Source of the DNA: Methanohalophilus levihalophilus
GTDB taxonomy: Archaea; Halobacteriota; Methanosarcinia; Methanosarcinales; Methanosarcinaceae
Length of the DNA: 64,000 bases
NCBI RefSeq assembly: GCF_017874375.1
Contig: NZ_JAGGLK010000002.1
Coordinates: 248,001 to 312,000 of the forward strand
Direction: 5' to 3'
Shown piece by piece: positions 9,124-17,685 of the stretch (positions within the stretch are counted from its first letter, which is position 1; each line of letters starts with the position of its first letter). The notes beneath the pieces are model-generated. The model ran no database searches. It saw only the letters and a program-made list of their open reading frames with translations, and was not told the DNA's origin. A program made the position numbers and the translations under genes.

Positions 9124-10320
9124 ATGAAATACGTAGTACTCATTGGTGACGGGATGGCAGATCACCCTATTGAAAGCCTGGGCGGGAACACCATACTGGA
9201 GGCCGCTTCAACTCCAAACATGGATAAAATGGCAATGGAGGGGGCATGTGGTCTTGCAAACAATGTTCCGGAAGGATACCCGGCAGGGAGCGATGTGGCG
9301 AACATGTCGGTTCTGGGCTATGATCCAAGAAAGTACTACTCGGGACGTGCTCCCCTTGAAGCCGCAAGTATGGGTGTCAGCTTAAAGGAAGGGGAAGTGG
9401 CATTTCGCTGTAATTTAATCACCATTGAAAATGGCTTAATTCTCGATCACAGTGCAGGACATATTTCAAGCGGAGAGGCTGCACAGCTTATTGAAGCTGT
9501 GGAAGAGGAATTAGGAAATGATGTTCACTTCTATCCTGGATTCAGCTACCGTCATCTCATGACTGCTCCCTTTGGTGTGGATTGTAATTGCACACCGCCC
9601 CACGATGTACTGGAGCAACCTGTAAAAGATCACATGCCTAAAGGTGAGGCTTCCGATGAGCTTGGGAAACTGATCGAGGCTTCATGGGATATCCTTGCGG
9701 AGCATCCTGTTAACATCCAGAGGATTAAGGAAGGGAAAAAACCTGCAAATTCCATCTGGTTCTGGGGTCAGGGGTATGCACCGGAATTTCCCATGTTTTA
9801 CGATCTTTACGGGCTTACGGCTTCAGTGATTTCAGCCGTTGATCTCATTAAAGGATTAGGGGTTTATGCGGGAATGGAAGTTCTTGATGTTCCGGGAGCT
9901 ACCGGTTACCTTGATACTAACTATGCAGGAAAGGTAGGGTTTGCATTAAAGGCACTGGAAAACCATGATGCTGTTTTTGTGCATGTTGAAGCGCCGGATG
10001 AAGCCGGCCACATGGGTAATATTGAGGCTAAGATACAGGCAGTTGAAGACTTTGACGGGAAAATTGTAGGGCCAATTCTGGAAGGCGTGGAGGATCTCGA
10101 TGATGACTGCATTGTTCTTGTATTGCCGGATCATCCGACACCAATCGCCCTGAGAACTCACACGTCGGAGTCAGTTCCTTTTGTTGTCTGGTCTACTGCA
10201 GATTTTATCCGGGATGAAGTCACTGAATACACTGAAGAGCAGGCTGCAGACGGTAGTTTGGGAACGGTGGAAGGTAACGATCTTATTGATCTGCTCGTGG
10301 AACTCGGGGAAGCGAATTAA
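9124..10320 (+). CDS. apgM: 2,3-bisphosphoglycerate-independent phosphoglycerate mutase (archaeal type)
   Basis: A 398-residue enzyme of the alkaline-phosphatase superfamily that interconverts 3- and 2-phosphoglycerate. The metal/phospho-serine region is visible: [20 protein letters not shown] (metal Asp), then [25 protein letters not shown] with the nucleophilic Ser at ~60, [14 protein letters not shown] (~281, metal ligands) and [21 protein letters not shown] (~335, metal Asp/His). Length matches the archaeal ApgM family. Serves gluconeogenesis and glycolysis. TAA stop; Hsp20 follows after 77 bp on the same strand. Confidence 0.93.
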   Translation: MKYVVLIGDGMADHPIESLGGNTILEAASTPNMDKMAMEGACGLANNVPEGYPAGSDVANMSVLGYDPRKYYSGRAPLEAASMGVSLKEGEVAFRCNLITIENGLILDHSAGHISSGEAAQLIEAVEEELGNDVHFYPGFSYRHLMTAPFGVDCNCTPPHDVLEQPVKDHMPKGEASDELGKLIEASWDILAEHPVNIQRIKEGKKPANSIWFWGQGYAPEFPMFYDLYGLTASVISAVDLIKGLGVYAGMEVLDVPGATGYLDTNYAGKVGFALKALENHDAVFVHVEAPDEAGHMGNIEAKIQAVEDFDGKIVGPILEGVEDLDDDCIVLVLPDHPTPIALRTHTSESVPFVVWSTADFIRDEVTEYTEEQAADGSLGTVEGNDLIDLLVELGEAN

Positions 10321-10397
10321 CGCCCTTTCGCAATCTTTTTAAGCTTCCGCAACCTAACTTTTTTTGCAGTTTTAGAGGACTGCAGGAGTGGAATTGT

Positions 10398-10862
10398 ATG
10401 AAAAGGGGTTTAATTCGCAGACCTTCGGTACCGATAGTTAGCCGCTGGGATCCATTTGATGAGATTCGCCAGACCCAGGAACACCTGAACCAACTTTTTA
10501 AGGATTTCATGCCATCCATAGAATGGAAAGGTGGGGATGTGTTCTCTCCTCTTGTGGATATTCAGGAAAAAGATGATTCAGTAGTTGTTACAACCGATCT
10601 TCCGGGAGTTGACAAAGGTGATGTGGATATCCGCATAGGTGAGGGCTACATTGAGATAAGCGCAGAGTCAAAAAAGGAGGAAGAATCTGAGAAAGAAGGC
10701 TATGTCCAGAAGGAACGTAGCTATTCCAGATTCTCAAGGGCTGTATCCTTGCCTTCCAATGTAACCGAGGAAGGCGCAAAGGCAAAACTCGAGGACGGTG
10801 TATTGACAGTAACTCTTCCAAAGACCAAGACGGCAGAAAAACCAAAGATAGAGATTGAATAA
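10398..10862 (+). CDS. hsp20: small heat shock protein (Hsp20/alpha-crystallin)
   Basis: A 154-residue ATP-independent chaperone. Residues ~10-50 form the variable N-terminal arm (RWDPFDEIRQTQEHLNQLF, the common archaeal Hsp20 opening). The alpha-crystallin domain runs from ~55 to 145 (PLVDIQEKDDSVVVTTDLPG, then YSRFSRAVSLPSNV and ending GVLTVTLPKTK). The C-terminal IEIE resembles the I-x-I/V anchoring motif. CAGGAG lies ~9 nt upstream of the ATG. The stop codon sits in the loop of a perfect terminator hairpin. Confidence 0.92.
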   Translation: MKRGLIRRPSVPIVSRWDPFDEIRQTQEHLNQLFKDFMPSIEWKGGDVFSPLVDIQEKDDSVVVTTDLPGVDKGDVDIRIGEGYIEISAESKKEEESEKEGYVQKERSYSRFSRAVSLPSNVTEEGAKAKLEDGVLTVTLPKTKTAEKPKIEIE

Positions 10863-10881
10863 TCTCTATCTTTTCTTATTT
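10844..10881 (+). terminator. perfect hairpin terminator spanning the hsp20 stop codon
   Basis: AAAGATAGAGATT (10844-10856) pairs perfectly, 13 bp, with 10861-10873 around a 4-nt loop that carries most of the end of the coding region, followed by a T-rich tract. The left arm encodes the last residues of Hsp20. Confidence 0.8.
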
Positions 10882-11031
10882 TTTTTAGAACTATAATTCG
10901 TTTTGCGGCATCAGGTCTGTAGTCCTCGTCATCCTTTGCTCGGTGGGGGTAACTCTCATCATCGCCGCAGTCAGTAATTGTAGATAGTGTTATTTATTCC
11001 TGATGCTTTTTGCAGTTGTGGAGTTGAGTCT

Positions 11032-11793
11032 TTGAAAATGGAAGTTCTTACGGTTGATGGCTTGCCTCTGGTGCAGCCGGGGGACAATATTGCGCAGATG
11101 ATCTGTGAAAACATCGCTCTTGAAGACGGTGATATTGTAGTGATTGCATCCACCATTGTAGCAAAGGCAGAAGGGCGTCTTTTTACACTTGAGGGAATTG
11201 TCCCGGGAGAACTAGCTCTGCGTCTTGGTGAAAAGGGAGACAGGGATCCACGGATCGTGCAGGCGGTTCTGGACAGGAGTCACGAATGCCTAATCGGTTA
11301 TCCCATGATGCTCATGCAGAGCAAGGGGGCTCATGTCTGTATCAATGCGGGAATTGACGATTCCAATGTTGAGGGTGGGAAGTTTGTGGAACTTCCTGAG
11401 GACTCCGATGCCAGTGCCTGCGCCATAGGAGAGGAGCTTGAGAGGCTTTCAGGAAAAAGCCTTAGCGTAATCATAACCGATACCAACGGCAGGGCTTTCA
11501 GGATAGGACAGACCGGTGTGGCTATCGGTGTTTATCATATCAAACCCATTAAGGACTGGAAAGGCACACGTGACCTTTTCGGGCTGGAACTTAAAATAAG
11601 CGAGGAAGCAGTTGCGGACGAGGTGGCAGCGGCAGCTAATATTCTCATGGGTGAGGGAAATGGCGGAAATCCTGTGGTGATTGTGAGGGGGCTAAACCTC
11701 CGCACTGACAGGGAAGTTTCAATTACCGATCTTTACCGACCAGATAATGAAGATATTGTCAAGCAGGCCTTACGCAGTTTCAAGCAGGTGTGA
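11032..11793 (+). CDS. cofE: coenzyme F420-0:L-glutamate ligase
   Basis: About 253 residues. Adds gamma-linked glutamates to F420-0 using GTP, completing the cofactor used by Mtd, Mer, Fpo and NpdG. Typical features: LPLVQPGDNIAQMI near the start, VIASTIVAKAEGRL (~37-50), IITDTNGRAFRIGQTGVAIG (~145-164) and ANILMGEGNGGNPVVIVRG (~204-222). I prefer the TTG at 11032, 8 nt after GGAG (11020-11023); an ATG at 11038 is the alternative. Its last 24 bp overlap the 3' end of the convergent dCMP deaminase gene. Confidence 0.92.
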   Translation: MKMEVLTVDGLPLVQPGDNIAQMICENIALEDGDIVVIASTIVAKAEGRLFTLEGIVPGELALRLGEKGDRDPRIVQAVLDRSHECLIGYPMMLMQSKGAHVCINAGIDDSNVEGGKFVELPEDSDASACAIGEELERLSGKSLSVIITDTNGRAFRIGQTGVAIGVYHIKPIKDWKGTRDLFGLELKISEEAVADEVAAAANILMGEGNGGNPVVIVRGLNLRTDREVSITDLYRPDNEDIVKQALRSFKQV

Positions 11794-12240
11794 TGGCTGC
11801 AGGTTCTCAACTTCCACGCCGGCATCCCTGAAGAATTCCAGTGCATCGGTATCAGGGTACGAGTTGAGATAAACCACCCTTTCGATATTAGAATTGATTA
11901 TCATTTTTGTGCACAGGATACATGGTTGATGGGTGCAGTAAAGGGTGGCGCCTTCAATCCCGGCACCGTGCAGTGCGGCCTGAATTATCGCATTTTGTTC
12001 CGCATGAACGGCACGACATTTTTCATGACGGGTGCCGGATTCGATGTTATTTTGCTGGCGTATGCACCCGATATCAAGACAGTGCTCCATATTTCTCGGC
12101 GCACCGTTGTAGCCGGTTGAGAGGATTTGCTTGTCACGCACGATTACAGAGCCTACCCGGTTACGCAGGCAGGTTGAACGTTTGGCGACCACGGTTGCGA
12201 TTTCAAGGAAATATTCGTCAGTAGAAGGTCTCTCATCCAT
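11770..12240 (-). CDS. dCMP deaminase / ComEB-type cytidine deaminase
   Basis: A 156-residue zinc enzyme that probably converts dCMP to dUMP for dTTP synthesis. The catalytic site is complete: HAEQNAI (~79, Zn His and proton-shuttling Glu) and PCILCTKMI (~105, two Zn Cys). RVGSVIVRDKQILSTGYNGAPR (~27-48) is the typical substrate loop; an extra Cys/His set (CLDIGCIR ... RHEKC) suggests a second zinc, as in T4-like dCMP deaminases. ATG start at 12240. A decayed copy of part of this gene lies at 14838-14882. Confidence 0.88.
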   Translation of the reverse strand: MDERPSTDEYFLEIATVVAKRSTCLRNRVGSVIVRDKQILSTGYNGAPRNMEHCLDIGCIRQQNNIESGTRHEKCRAVHAEQNAIIQAALHGAGIEGATLYCTHQPCILCTKMIINSNIERVVYLNSYPDTDALEFFRDAGVEVENLQPSHLLETA

Positions 12241-12296
12241 AGCTTAGGAGAGGGGTGTAAGAGGTATATATTGGTTTTTAGTGGAGTGGGATTGTT

Positions 12297-13814
12297 TTAT
12301 TTGCGCTTCAGCAAAAACGCAATTATAACCGACAGGATTGAGATGAGTATTCCAGGGCCTGGCATTTTCGGTTTCGTATTTCCTGAGCTGTCGTTGACGT
12401 AGGAGGTATCAGAAAGCTGCTCTCCGGATGACTGGCCGTTATTTTCAGAGTATTCGAGGGCCAAACTGCCGGATGTACTTGAGTCATCTTCGATGGTGTA
12501 GAAGTCGCAATGATCGGAAAGAATTGTGGAGCATCTGAGTTCGACATCATTGTATTCGTCACATTTGATCCATTCTCCTCCACTTTCCCTGTAATACAAT
12601 TCTGCTATTCCCGAATATTCACTTGAATTTGTTGCCATATACCTCTGGAAAAGGTTTCCATAAACCTCTTCAGAGTTATCTGTACTCCATTTGTTGGGGT
12701 AGTAATCACCGTAGAAATCTCCATTCAAGTTGCTGTGTACCAGATTCCCTGAGAAAATATTGTCGTATGCGGATTCCATGCTGATTCCAAACACCTCGTT
12801 GGAGATGGCAGTGTTGTTTGTAAACCGGTTATCTGTTGAATCTCCAGACATTTCAAAACCGTTTTCGGAATTTGAATTTGCAATATTTCCCACAAAAACA
12901 TTGTGCCGTGATTCTCTCAGCTATATCCCGGTGTCATGGTTTGAGATAGCATTATTGTTTACGAGCTCATTGTAATCTGATGATTGAAGGCGGAATCCAT
13001 AGTACCCATTAGAACTGACATTGTTGTTTTTCAGGATGTTGTTGCCGGAGTAGTAGAGATAAATACCATAATCATGGTTTGAGATGATGCTGTTGTTCAT
13101 GAATTCATTGTAATAACATTTCTCGAGGTTGACTCCAAACCAGCTATTCGATTGTGCAATATTATCCGAAAGTATGTTGTAGTCAGATGACGCCAGATCA
13201 ATCCCGTCGTCACCATTTGAAATTAGATTGTTGCCAACAAATGTATTATAATCAGAGTCATGAACCACGAAGGCATCTCCTCCGTTTTCACATGCAATAT
13301 TGTCTACAAACGTGTTGTTATGGGAAAATTGCATGGTCATTCCAAACTTTAAGCTTGAATTGATAATGTTTCCCACAAGCACATTATTATCAGAATTATC
13401 CAGAATGATTCCGTTTTCATTGTGGTTTGCTTCATTATTTCTTATGATGTTATTGTCCGAGGTTACAAAAATACCGCATTTTGATTTTGTGATATGGACA
13501 TTTTCAACAACACATCCATCCGCTTCAATTGCAATGCCATTTGAACTGCCACTGATTACAGTTGGATATCCATTTCCCGAATCACTCCCTTTAAGAATAA
13601 GCCCGGGTTTGTTTAAAGTAACGGCTTCATGGTAAGTTCCACTGTTGACAATTATTGTATCTCCGGTATTTGAATTTTCAATTGTTGCCTGTATGGACTC
13701 CCCGCTGTCAACTAAATATACGGCTGCCGATGCAACCACGGTTATGCCCGGCATAAAAAGAGCAAGCAATATGCCCGGCAAGATGCATTTCAGGAAAGTA
13801 CCCCGCTTTTCCAT
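12297..13814 (-). CDS. NosD-type right-handed beta-helix surface protein with in-frame TAG
   Basis: Read through one TAG (complement of 12921-12923, codon 298), this is a 505-residue secreted protein. Residues 1-30 are a signal peptide (LPGILLALFMPGITVVASA); ~31-400 are parallel beta-helix repeats of the NosD/PbH1 kind, each about 22-24 residues with N-N and GI/GF signatures; the end reads MPGPGILISILSVIIAFLL then RKK-like basic residues, a membrane or archaeosortase-type anchor. The repeat register continues unbroken across TAG: the codon sits where neighbouring coils have Tyr in GIYL (...SNHDTGI, TAG, LRESRHN...). True stop is TAA. Either pyrrolysine is inserted or a Tyr codon has mutated; I favour read-through because the downstream half, including the anchor, is undecayed. 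Confidence 0.72.
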
Positions 13815-13887
13815 GCTTTTGCCTATTTTGAGTTGCTGTATGTATTTAGGCTCTCTCTCCTATTAAACGCTGGTGTTTTGTTTCTGG

Positions 13888-14697
13888 TCACGTGTAGCTT
13901 GTAGCTATCAGTTTTTCCCGAAAGTCATCAAGTTCTTTTTTCAGTTCACTCAGGCAAAACAAATGTTCCGTTAGATGGGGTTTTCCAAGAGCGGTATCAT
14001 AAATCCAGAGTCCGATTTCCTCTGTCCTGTCGAAGTCTTTAATGTTGATTGCTATTTCATTCGATAAAATCACGGACTTTGCTATTGTTTCCAGCATTTC
14101 CATGAGGGAGTTTTTGAGGTTGATGAACAGCTCCGGCTTGAATTCGTTTATCATTGTCCCGAATTCGCTTTCAACTTCCTCCATGTTTCGCAGCAGGAGT
14201 TCTATACCCAGCGGAACCTCGCTTAGCTCCATTAACAAGTCGTTGCTATCGAGAAAGCAGTATATGTGAGGAGAATGGTATTTCTCATCTGCAATCAGTT
14301 TCAGGAATTGTTTTTCGTTTTTCGGGGAAAGGGTCATGATGTTCTGCTGATCTTTCCTGATGCTCTCATACGTGTCATCCAGATCAATTTCCATTTCGAT
14401 GTTTAAACTGACAAGGTCGCTTTTCTGATCAAAAGCCCTTGCAACAACCATCTCGGATATCTGCTTCAGGTCGAAATAGATGTTCTCATCAAGCATCGGA
14501 TTCTCGATTTCTTCAAGAATGGAATCGATCCGGAAATCCAGCTCAAAAAGGATTTTCTCGGAGAGAGCTTTCAGCTTTTCCTTCTCCTTGAACCTCTTTT
14601 CAAGTCTTTTTTGTTTACCCATGGAGTAAACAGCCACAATTAATCCGGCACTTCCAACTATGAGTCCAATAGCTTCACTGGGTTCTATCATCGGCAT
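13888..14697 (-). CDS. hypothetical membrane-anchored protein
   Basis: A 269-residue protein I do not recognise. Residues ~8-26 form one hydrophobic segment (EAIGLIVGSAGLIVAVYSMG), followed by a very basic stretch (KQKRLEKRFKEKEK), which predicts an N-out, C-in anchor with a cytoplasmic body. The rest is helical and heptad-like, rich in Leu, Glu and Lys, with no Cys-metal or nucleotide motifs. ATG at 14697 preceded by CAGGAAA. It lies upstream of the NosD gene on the same strand, 73 bp apart, so co-transcription is possible. TGA stop. Confidence 0.55.
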   Translation of the reverse strand: MPMIEPSEAIGLIVGSAGLIVAVYSMGKQKRLEKRFKEKEKLKALSEKILFELDFRIDSILEEIENPMLDENIYFDLKQISEMVVARAFDQKSDLVSLNIEMEIDLDDTYESIRKDQQNIMTLSPKNEKQFLKLIADEKYHSPHIYCFLDSNDLLMELSEVPLGIELLLRNMEEVESEFGTMINEFKPELFINLKNSLMEMLETIAKSVILSNEIAINIKDFDRTEEIGLWIYDTALGKPHLTEHLFCLSELKKELDDFREKLIATSYT

Positions 14698-14837
14698 TTT
14701 CCTGAACGGTGTATTTGTCCTGAATTGGTACTCATGAACAAAGTGCCGGATTTACTAATGAACTTGGGAAGCTGGGTGAAACTGTTTGGGGGCGGGGGTT
14801 GGTTGGGATTTTCTTGACGGCTGCTGGTATTAAAAGC

Positions 14838-14882
14838 AGTGTTTCATATTTTTCGGCGTACCGTTGTAGGGTTGAGAGTATG
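14838..14882 (-). pseudogene. fragment of a second dCMP deaminase gene
   Basis: On the minus strand this stretch reads YNGTPKNMKHCF, clearly related to YNGAPRNMEHCL of the intact gene at 11770-12240, and the DNA matches over about 45 bp with a one-base deletion after the LST codons. Neither the HAEQNAI nor the PCxxC segment is present nearby, so it is a remnant. It suggests a past duplication or an insertion/excision event between 12.1 and 14.9 kb. Confidence 0.6.
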
Positions 14883-15187
14883 TATAAGGGAATACAACGC
14901 TTGTAAGAGGAGGTTTATAGCGCAGGAAGGAATTGCAGGGTTTTTGAAATTGTAATTTTCCTGTCATCAATTGGCGGAAAATCAAGGAGCTTAAATCTTC
15001 TAATTCTTTAGTTCCAGTGGTAAGTCCAGCTCTTGGAATGAGCGTACTGTTCTATACTGAGGCATATTTCAATTAATTCGGCTCAAAGGCACTATTTTTG
15101 CTTTATGGCCTTAGGAATAGAAAATCTTGCACACAAACAAAAATACATCACAATAGAGGTTATTTTTTTATATGCATATATTAGTAA

Positions 15188-15212
15188 GGACTGGGAATGG
15201 GTATCCCAGTCC
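15188..15212. other. perfect 9-bp hairpin beside a TATA-like sequence
   Basis: GGACTGGGA (15188-15196) and TCCCAGTCC (15204-15212) flank a 7-nt loop. On the plus strand an AT-rich TATATGCATATA box lies ~20 nt upstream; on the minus strand the hairpin lies 24 nt after the stop of the tiny ORF at 15236-15340. It may be the terminator of that ORF or the 5' hairpin of a small RNA. Confidence 0.4.
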
Positions 15213-15235
15213 TGTAATCAGATATTCAAGCAATT

Positions 15236-15340
15236 TTAACATAGATCTAAAAATTCAGATGAGTTGAACAGAACAATAAGGAAAATGATTAATAAATATA
15301 TGATCAAAAAGAAAATGATCATGTACATTTTCACTTTCAC
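15236..15340 (-). CDS. possible 34-residue hydrophobic peptide
   Basis: From a GTG at 15340 the frame encodes a basic start (KVKMYM) followed by one long Ile/Leu/Phe membrane segment and a short FNSSEFLDLC tail, ending in TAA. Size and layout resemble small membrane peptides such as type I toxins, but there is no homology I can name. A GGAAG lies upstream. The high AT content of this interval could by chance give hydrophobic codons, so confidence is low. Confidence 0.25.
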   Translation of the reverse strand: MKVKMYMIIFFLIIYLLIIFLIVLFNSSEFLDLC

Positions 15341-15471
15341 TTTGCTTTCTTCCCACTTTAATAGACAAAGAACATAAAGTAAACTTGATATAATAGGTTA
15401 CAAGTGTAGTGCCTACTTTCCACTAACTTTATAATCAGAAGTTTCTATAGATAAATGGGGATATTCAACTT

Positions 15472-15951
15472 ATGGATCAATCATCAATAAAACTCAAACT
15501 CTTTCTTGATGAATTAAATGTGCCTACAACAATTGCCACTCTCGATGAAAGAAAAACTGTACAAAAAGCAGTTTACATTGGTCAATCTGCAGGTGTAAAC
15601 TTAGGCTATTCATATGGTTGGTATTTGATGGGGCCCTATAGTCCAGAATTAACAAAGGCATATTATTCATTAAATGATTATCTGGATAGTGGGGATGAAG
15701 ATTATAGAAAATTTAAATTGTCAGAGAGCTTGACTCAGAAAATTCATGAACTTAAGTTGATATTGGCTGTTCCATCTGAAAAATTAAAAGTAGACAGTTG
15801 GTTAGAGTTAATTGCTTCAATTGTTTACTTAAAAAAGGAAGAGGGTTTGACACAAGATCTTATAAAATCTAGATTAAATCTTGAAAAGCCACATCTGGTT
15901 GAATATTTTGATGATGGTGTTGAGTTATCAAAGCAATTAAAATTAATTTAA
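15472..15951 (+). CDS. YwgA-like protein (putative partner of HD hydrolase)
   Basis: A 159-residue protein. The segment TVQKAVYIGQSAGVNLGYSY and then YLMGPYSPELTKAYYSL (~28-65) resembles YwgA/Panacea-like proteins, which share a K-x-x-Y-helix and a GPYSxEL motif. The remainder is helical with no enzymatic motif. It lies 10 bp upstream of the HD-domain gene on the same strand and shares its AT-rich codon use, unlike neighbouring housekeeping genes. In Bacillus subtilis a YwgA protein is also encoded beside a COG1078-type HD protein (YwfO), from memory. Role unknown: regulator, adaptor or antitoxin are possible. ATG start, TAA stop. Confidence 0.55.
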   Translation: MDQSSIKLKLFLDELNVPTTIATLDERKTVQKAVYIGQSAGVNLGYSYGWYLMGPYSPELTKAYYSLNDYLDSGDEDYRKFKLSESLTQKIHELKLILAVPSEKLKVDSWLELIASIVYLKKEEGLTQDLIKSRLNLEKPHLVEYFDDGVELSKQLKLI

Positions 15952-15961
15952 TGGCTATTTT

Positions 15962-17452
15962 ATGTCGCTGTTGGCTACACACTTTGAAAAGAAAAAAATC
16001 CATGACCCAGTCCATGGGACAATTTATTTGAGTGATCTTGAAACTCAGGTTATTAATTCGAAAGCATTTCAGCGATTACGGAATATCAAGCAACTAGGAC
16101 TTGCTCATTTTGTCTTTCCGGGAGCTGAATATTCGCGTTTCACTCATAGTTTAGGGGTTTGTCACCTATGTGGCGAGCTCTATGATGCGCGTCTTAAGTT
16201 GGAATTTGATGAAGAAAAAGGATGCGATGGTTAGGATGATCTTATTCGGGCAAAACAGAAAATTCGACTTGCTGGGCTTTTGCATGATATCGGACATTAT
16301 CCATTCTCACATGCTATGGAAGATGCCATAAAAGAGCATTTAAAAAAACCATCCCAGGATTTAGACAACACCACAATAGACGACCTTCATTCGGAGACAT
16401 TTTTAAATCACGAATCAGTTGGAAGGGAAATACTCCGTTTGGATGTGGAAATACGAACTATTCTTGAAAGCAATAACTATGATGTCCATGAAATATACTC
16501 TTTGTTCATCAGTAACGGCGAAAAATTTGATTATGAAGACGAAAAGCAGTTCAATATTTCTAATATAATTAGTTCAGATCTTGATGCTGATCGATTAGAC
16601 TATCTACTTAGATCTGCATATCATCTTGGATTGCCTTATGGCTCTACTGATCTCCAATATATATTGTTACAAATGAAATTAGATGCAGATCAGAATATTT
16701 GCATCGATCCAAAAGCATTAAGAACGGTAGATCATTTTTTGCTATGTAGGTATTTTGATTATTCTCAAGTAATTTATCATAAATCAGTAGTAGCATTTGA
16801 AGAAGTATTAAAGAAAGTTATTCTGTATCTGCTTGAAAATAATGAGCTACAATATATTTCAGAAGAAAATAAATCATTGATCGAAGATAGTGGATGGTAT
16901 GAATATGATGATTTGTATGTCATGAACAAGATCAGAGACTATTACAAAAAAAGTGATCTTGAACCATCTATTCAACTTTTGATAAAATCACTCATAAACC
17001 GGGTTCCTCCAAAAGAAGTTCTAAGGTTGGAGTCAATTCAAGATCGTAACTCTTATTCAAATAAACATATCTCAGCATTTCGTGATTTTAAAAATTGGCT
17101 CCCAGAAATTTCGGAAAAGTTTAGCATTCCTGAGGAAGACGTGATAATCTGGGATCTCAAAGGATTTAGTATTACAAAAATTGGAAGAAGTTTTGAAATT
17201 GAGAGTGACGAATCTGGTATAGACGAAGGAATTCGAAAAACGGTTCGAATTTATGATAGAATTTCAGGTACATCAGTTCCAATTATGCAGAGGGATGATT
17301 CTTTAATGTATTTTTTGTCTGGAAAGGCGCTTTACTCAATCAGACTTTACATCTTATTTGATAAAGACATTATATCATCAGAGGATATGGTGGCCAAAGT
17401 AGATGAGATAAAAAATTACATTCAGAATAAATGGCCAAGAGAATGGAAATAA
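15962..17452 (+). CDS. HD-domain phosphohydrolase (COG1078/dNTPase type) with in-frame TAG
   Basis: Reading TAG at 16232-16234 (codon 91) as sense gives a 496-residue protein. The N-terminus has the family opening HDPVHGTIYLSDLE, then QRLRNIKQLGLAHFVFPGAE and SRFTHSLGVCHLCGEL, which supplies the first metal His. After TAG comes RLAGLLHDIGHYPFSHAME with the HD pair, then DLDADRLDYLLRSAYHLGLPYG with the last Asp. So the metal site H...HD...D is split by the TAG: neither half would be active alone. Family members hydrolyse dNTPs or related nucleotides. True stop TAA. AT-rich codon use suggests acquisition by transfer. Alternative: a recent nonsense mutation. Confidence 0.75.
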
Positions 17453-17625
17453 ACATTCAAACTTGACTTTTCTATGCTAATATCCCGGTTATCTCTCTGA
17501 TTCAAGAAATCTTCAATTCTATTTTCTAGTATTTGGTTTAGCACTTCGTCCATAGACTGTGCTCAACCACTTCACTTGACATATTTTTCCAACAGATCCA
17601 CGAAATCACAATCCAAAGGAAATTG
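17453..17625. other. short interval with a possible decayed minus-strand ORF
   Basis: On the minus strand 17553-17422 could encode 43 residues starting MDEVLNQILENRIEDF, and the same frame upstream holds DFVDLLEKYVK followed by two TGA codons. It overlaps the HD gene by ~31 bp. No family is recognisable; it may be a remnant of a further gene of the accessory patch or chance. Confidence 0.25.
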
Positions 17626-17634
17626 TTTATATAA
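17626..17634 (+). promoter_or_regulatory. TATA box for the secF-secD-rfc-elp3 operon
   Basis: TTTATATAA centred at 17630 with a purine-rich BRE-like CAAAGGAA just upstream. The predicted start of transcription is near 17655, after the upstream in-frame ATG at 17644, which supports choosing the ATG at 17686 as the secF start. Confidence 0.55.
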
Positions 17635-17685
17635 TCCAGTGCTATGGAACTACCATCTAGTGATAGTTATTGGAGTATCATACCC

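Larger units (their letters stand above)
14698..15471. other. 774-bp gene-poor, AT-rich interval
   Basis: No substantial gene is visible. It holds a short decayed copy of the dCMP deaminase gene (14838-14882), a perfect 9-bp hairpin next to a TATA-like sequence (15188-15212), and a possible tiny membrane ORF on the minus strand (15236-15340). The AT content rises towards the YwgA/HD pair, marking the start of an accessory patch. Confidence 0.6.

Noticed and set aside
12891-12923. Treating the NosD-type gene as two genes split at 12900
   Set aside because: The downstream half would start at a GTG without a Shine-Dalgarno in mid-repeat, and both halves are in one frame separated only by TAG.
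14733-14816. 27-codon plus-strand ORF beginning at ATG 14733
   Set aside because: Low-complexity Gly/Trp end, no ribosome-binding site and no conservation that I can recognise.
17422-17553. Small minus-strand ORF after the HD gene
   Set aside because: No homology, no Shine-Dalgarno, overlaps the HD gene; upstream frame has TGA stops. Kept only as a note on the interval.
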